NCBI GenBank assembly: GCA_024637045.1
Contig: JAGXFX010000002.1
Location: 1 to 50,772 of the forward strand
From: Soehngenia sp.
GTDB lineage: Bacteria; Bacillota; Clostridia; Tissierellales; Tissierellaceae
Length of the DNA stretch: 50,772 nucleotides
Reading direction: 5' to 3'
In this document: positions 49,247 through 50,772 of the stretch, piece after piece
Layout of the letters: each line of letters begins with the position of its first letter
Numbering within the stretch: position 1 is the first letter of the stretch
The notes under the pieces: generated by a model
Databases searched by the model: none
Told to the model about the DNA's origin: nothing
Seen by the model: the letters and a program-made list of their open reading frames with translations, nothing else
Position numbers and translations under genes: made by a program

Positions 49247-50560
49247 ATGAATATTAGAAATAGTGTGTTGTTTGGAATAATGCTAACGCTTGCCATAATG
49301 TTTCAGTTGTCTGTACAGGTAGTTGCTCAGACTGCCTTGCCAGGAGATCCATTTGATGGTATTGACTACACAAGATCAGAAGCCATAAGAGTTGTAATTG
49401 ATGGAGAAGATTTACAGTTTGATGTGGCACCAAGAATATCAGGTGGTCGGACCTTGGTTCCAATGCGTGCCATATTTGAGGCATTTGGCCTTGAGGTCTC
49501 CTGGAACGAAGCTGAGAGAACCGTAACCGGCGAGGGAGAGGGACTGATTTTAAGGTTTGTAATCGACAGCAACCAAGCAATAGTGAACGGACTGGTCCAT
49601 ACCCTAGATGCTCCGGCTACGATAATCAACGGAAGGACAATGGTTCCTTTAAGGTTCCTGTCCGAGGCATTGGGATACAATGTCGTTTGGATAGCGGATT
49701 CACAGATGATTCTTTTAAGCAAGGAACCAATAATTGAATGGAGATACGGAGGATTTGAAGAAGCAAAGCCCTACAGGGAATACGAGTACATGTACTATAA
49801 TGGCGAAGTCACAAGTGAGTACAGATATACGGGGACCTTCAAGGATGTAGAGCACCTGAGTCTCTACAGAAAGGATGGGAGGATTATTCCCAATGTACCT
49901 GATTTCAAACTTAAGGAGTACTCTTATCAGTGGTCACAGAAGTCACCATTTACAGGCAAAACCTGGTGGATTCACAGGGATCAGCTTGAAGATACAAGAA
50001 GTCTCAGCACAATAAGCAAAGGCGAAACCCTGAAACCTCTTACAATGGATGAGTTGGAGGGCATGGAGACTGTTGGAGGATATGTAAGGATTACTGTCCA
50101 GGAGCATATTTTTGATCTGCAGTTGTGGAAAGAGCTAATAGGGTCCTCGGATTCAAAGTTTGCTTCTGCAATTAACTCGGAGCTATTTGATGAGACTGAG
50201 ATTCCTGCCTACGACACCATATTAAGGGTGACAGTAGGAGATGGTTTGGACGGGTATATCCCTCTTGTGGCTCTTAGGGAAACCATAATCGAGCCTGAGA
50301 AGGGCAGGATCTACATCTACCTTGAGAGGGATCCTACAAGCTTGTTCAATTGGGATAGAATGACATGGAACAGGCTGGATGGAGAGCTTCCATGGGTTGG
50401 CATGACTTCTGATATGCTACTTGTGAAGCTTAAGGAAAGTCCAGATCAGACCGCCAAGATAACCACAGAATTCTCAGTTCTTGAGCTTTGGGTATACCAG
50501 CATGAATATGGAGATGTGATCTATTACTTTGATGACGGGGTATTGGTGAATATGTGGTAA
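49247..50560 (+). CDS. Exported stalk-domain (copper amine oxidase N-terminal-like) protein
   Basis: 437 aa. A signal peptide (residues 1-28, ending VVAQTA) is followed by one stalk domain, formerly called copper amine oxidase N-terminal (about 45-165): EAIRVVIDGEDLQFDVAPRISGGRTLVPMRAIFEAFGLEVSWNEAERTVTG ... NGRTMVPLRFLSEALGYNVVWIADSQMILL. The 270-residue C-terminal part is not recognised. Such domains are common in secreted Clostridia proteins and do not imply an oxidase. ATG 49247 follows GGAGGGAG. Confidence 0.88.
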   Translation: MNIRNSVLFGIMLTLAIMFQLSVQVVAQTALPGDPFDGIDYTRSEAIRVVIDGEDLQFDVAPRISGGRTLVPMRAIFEAFGLEVSWNEAERTVTGEGEGLILRFVIDSNQAIVNGLVHTLDAPATIINGRTMVPLRFLSEALGYNVVWIADSQMILLSKEPIIEWRYGGFEEAKPYREYEYMYYNGEVTSEYRYTGTFKDVEHLSLYRKDGRIIPNVPDFKLKEYSYQWSQKSPFTGKTWWIHRDQLEDTRSLSTISKGETLKPLTMDELEGMETVGGYVRITVQEHIFDLQLWKELIGSSDSKFASAINSELFDETEIPAYDTILRVTVGDGLDGYIPLVALRETIIEPEKGRIYIYLERDPTSLFNWDRMTWNRLDGELPWVGMTSDMLLVKLKESPDQTAKITTEFSVLELWVYQHEYGDVIYYFDDGVLVNMW

Positions 50561-50570
50561 AAAAGAAGGG

Positions 50571-50772
50571 GCTGTCGCTAAATAGCTGATTTTAACCCCA
50601 CAAAATTAAAATTAATAGAACCCACAAGACCCAAGGCTTTTCAAAAGTCCTTTGATCCTGTCGGGTTCTATTTTTGTCTTCGGGATTTTGATTTTGGGTA
50701 CAAGAAATAAAGGTAGCTGTCTTTAGATGTAACTTTTTCTTAAGCTGCTACTTCTTCAGTTTTTCCTTCGAA
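50571..50772 (-). mobile_element. End of an insertion sequence with the transposase C-terminus (partial)
   Basis: A sequence starting GGGGCTGTCGC at 50571 resembles the terminal repeat of IS1182-type elements. On the minus strand an ORF entering from the right edge ends at 50740-50742 with FEGKTEEVAA-stop. Between them, ATAGAACCC (50615-50623) and GGGTTCTAT (50663-50671) form a hairpin followed by Ts. The family is a guess. Confidence 0.45.
50740..50772 (-). CDS. C-terminal 10 residues of a probable transposase (partial)
   Basis: Only FEGKTEEVAA and the stop codon lie in the window, so identity rests on the IS-like terminus beside it. The small size makes this tentative. Confidence 0.35.
   Translation of the reverse strand, partial: FEGKTEEVAA

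Overview
The window reads as a low-GC chromosome segment of an anaerobic, amino-acid- and peptide-fermenting Gram-positive bacterium (Clostridia/Tissierellia type). Pointers are the strong AGGAGG ribosome binding sites, the rpsF-ssb-rpsR and gdpP-rplI-dnaB cluster, a T-box serS leader, DnaD/DnaI helicase loaders, YedF/DUF3343 selenium proteins, and a glycine/sarcosine/betaine-reductase type component B that needs UGA read as selenocysteine. The species cannot be named from sequence alone.

Layout. 1-1520: end of an unidentified gene, a RAYT/IS200-like transposase bracketed by exact inverted repeats, and a small membrane protein whose first codons lie in the right repeat. 1521-2441 (minus): nitrilase. 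2572-6260: a selenium-related run holding a CopZ-like [2Fe-2S]/Zn protein that appears to carry selenocysteine at residue 11, a DUF5711 protein, YedF, a DUF3343 Se/S carrier, MscS and DUF951. 6276-9314: ECF sigma factor with its own promoter, a probable anti-sigma protein and a large TPR exoprotein. 9381-13792: alcohol dehydrogenase, purine nucleoside phosphorylase with an MtnA-family isomerase, and an aminotransferase. 13883-17413: a TetR regulator divergent from a GrdE/GrdB-like pair; the GrdB-like gene has an in-frame UGA followed by a SECIS-like hairpin. 17578-19963 (minus): phoU-phoP-phoR. 20193-28908: rpsF, ssb, rpsR, DUF2232, gdpP, rplI, dnaB, acetyltransferase, DnaD, DnaI. 28928-32301: PfoR-like EIIC, glutamate racemase, T-box, serS. 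32502-36161: TAXI-TRAP transporter with DUF1850. 36264-38976: tRNA-Arg(CCU), tadA, a molybdopterin oxidoreductase, tRNA-Ser(CGA). 39207-48969: an operon with an S66 peptidase, a complete Dpp/Opp ABC importer, two M20 peptidases and an IclR regulator. 49247-50560: a stalk-domain protein. The right edge enters what looks like an insertion sequence.

The strongest lead is the candidate selenoprotein at 2623-3114. A 10-codon ORF with a good Shine-Dalgarno ends in UGA and is in frame with the CopZ-like ORF, which otherwise has no ribosome binding site. The UGA is followed at SECIS distance by a stable hairpin with an AGGUUUA loop, and it turns an N-terminal Cys-Cys pair, as I recall it from relatives, into Cys-Sec. 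Selenium-metabolism genes lie just downstream and an independent, well-understood selenoprotein lies in the same window. A second notable pattern is a set of REP-like hairpins sharing a 17-nt core but with covarying stems; two of them bracket the candidate selenoprotein gene.
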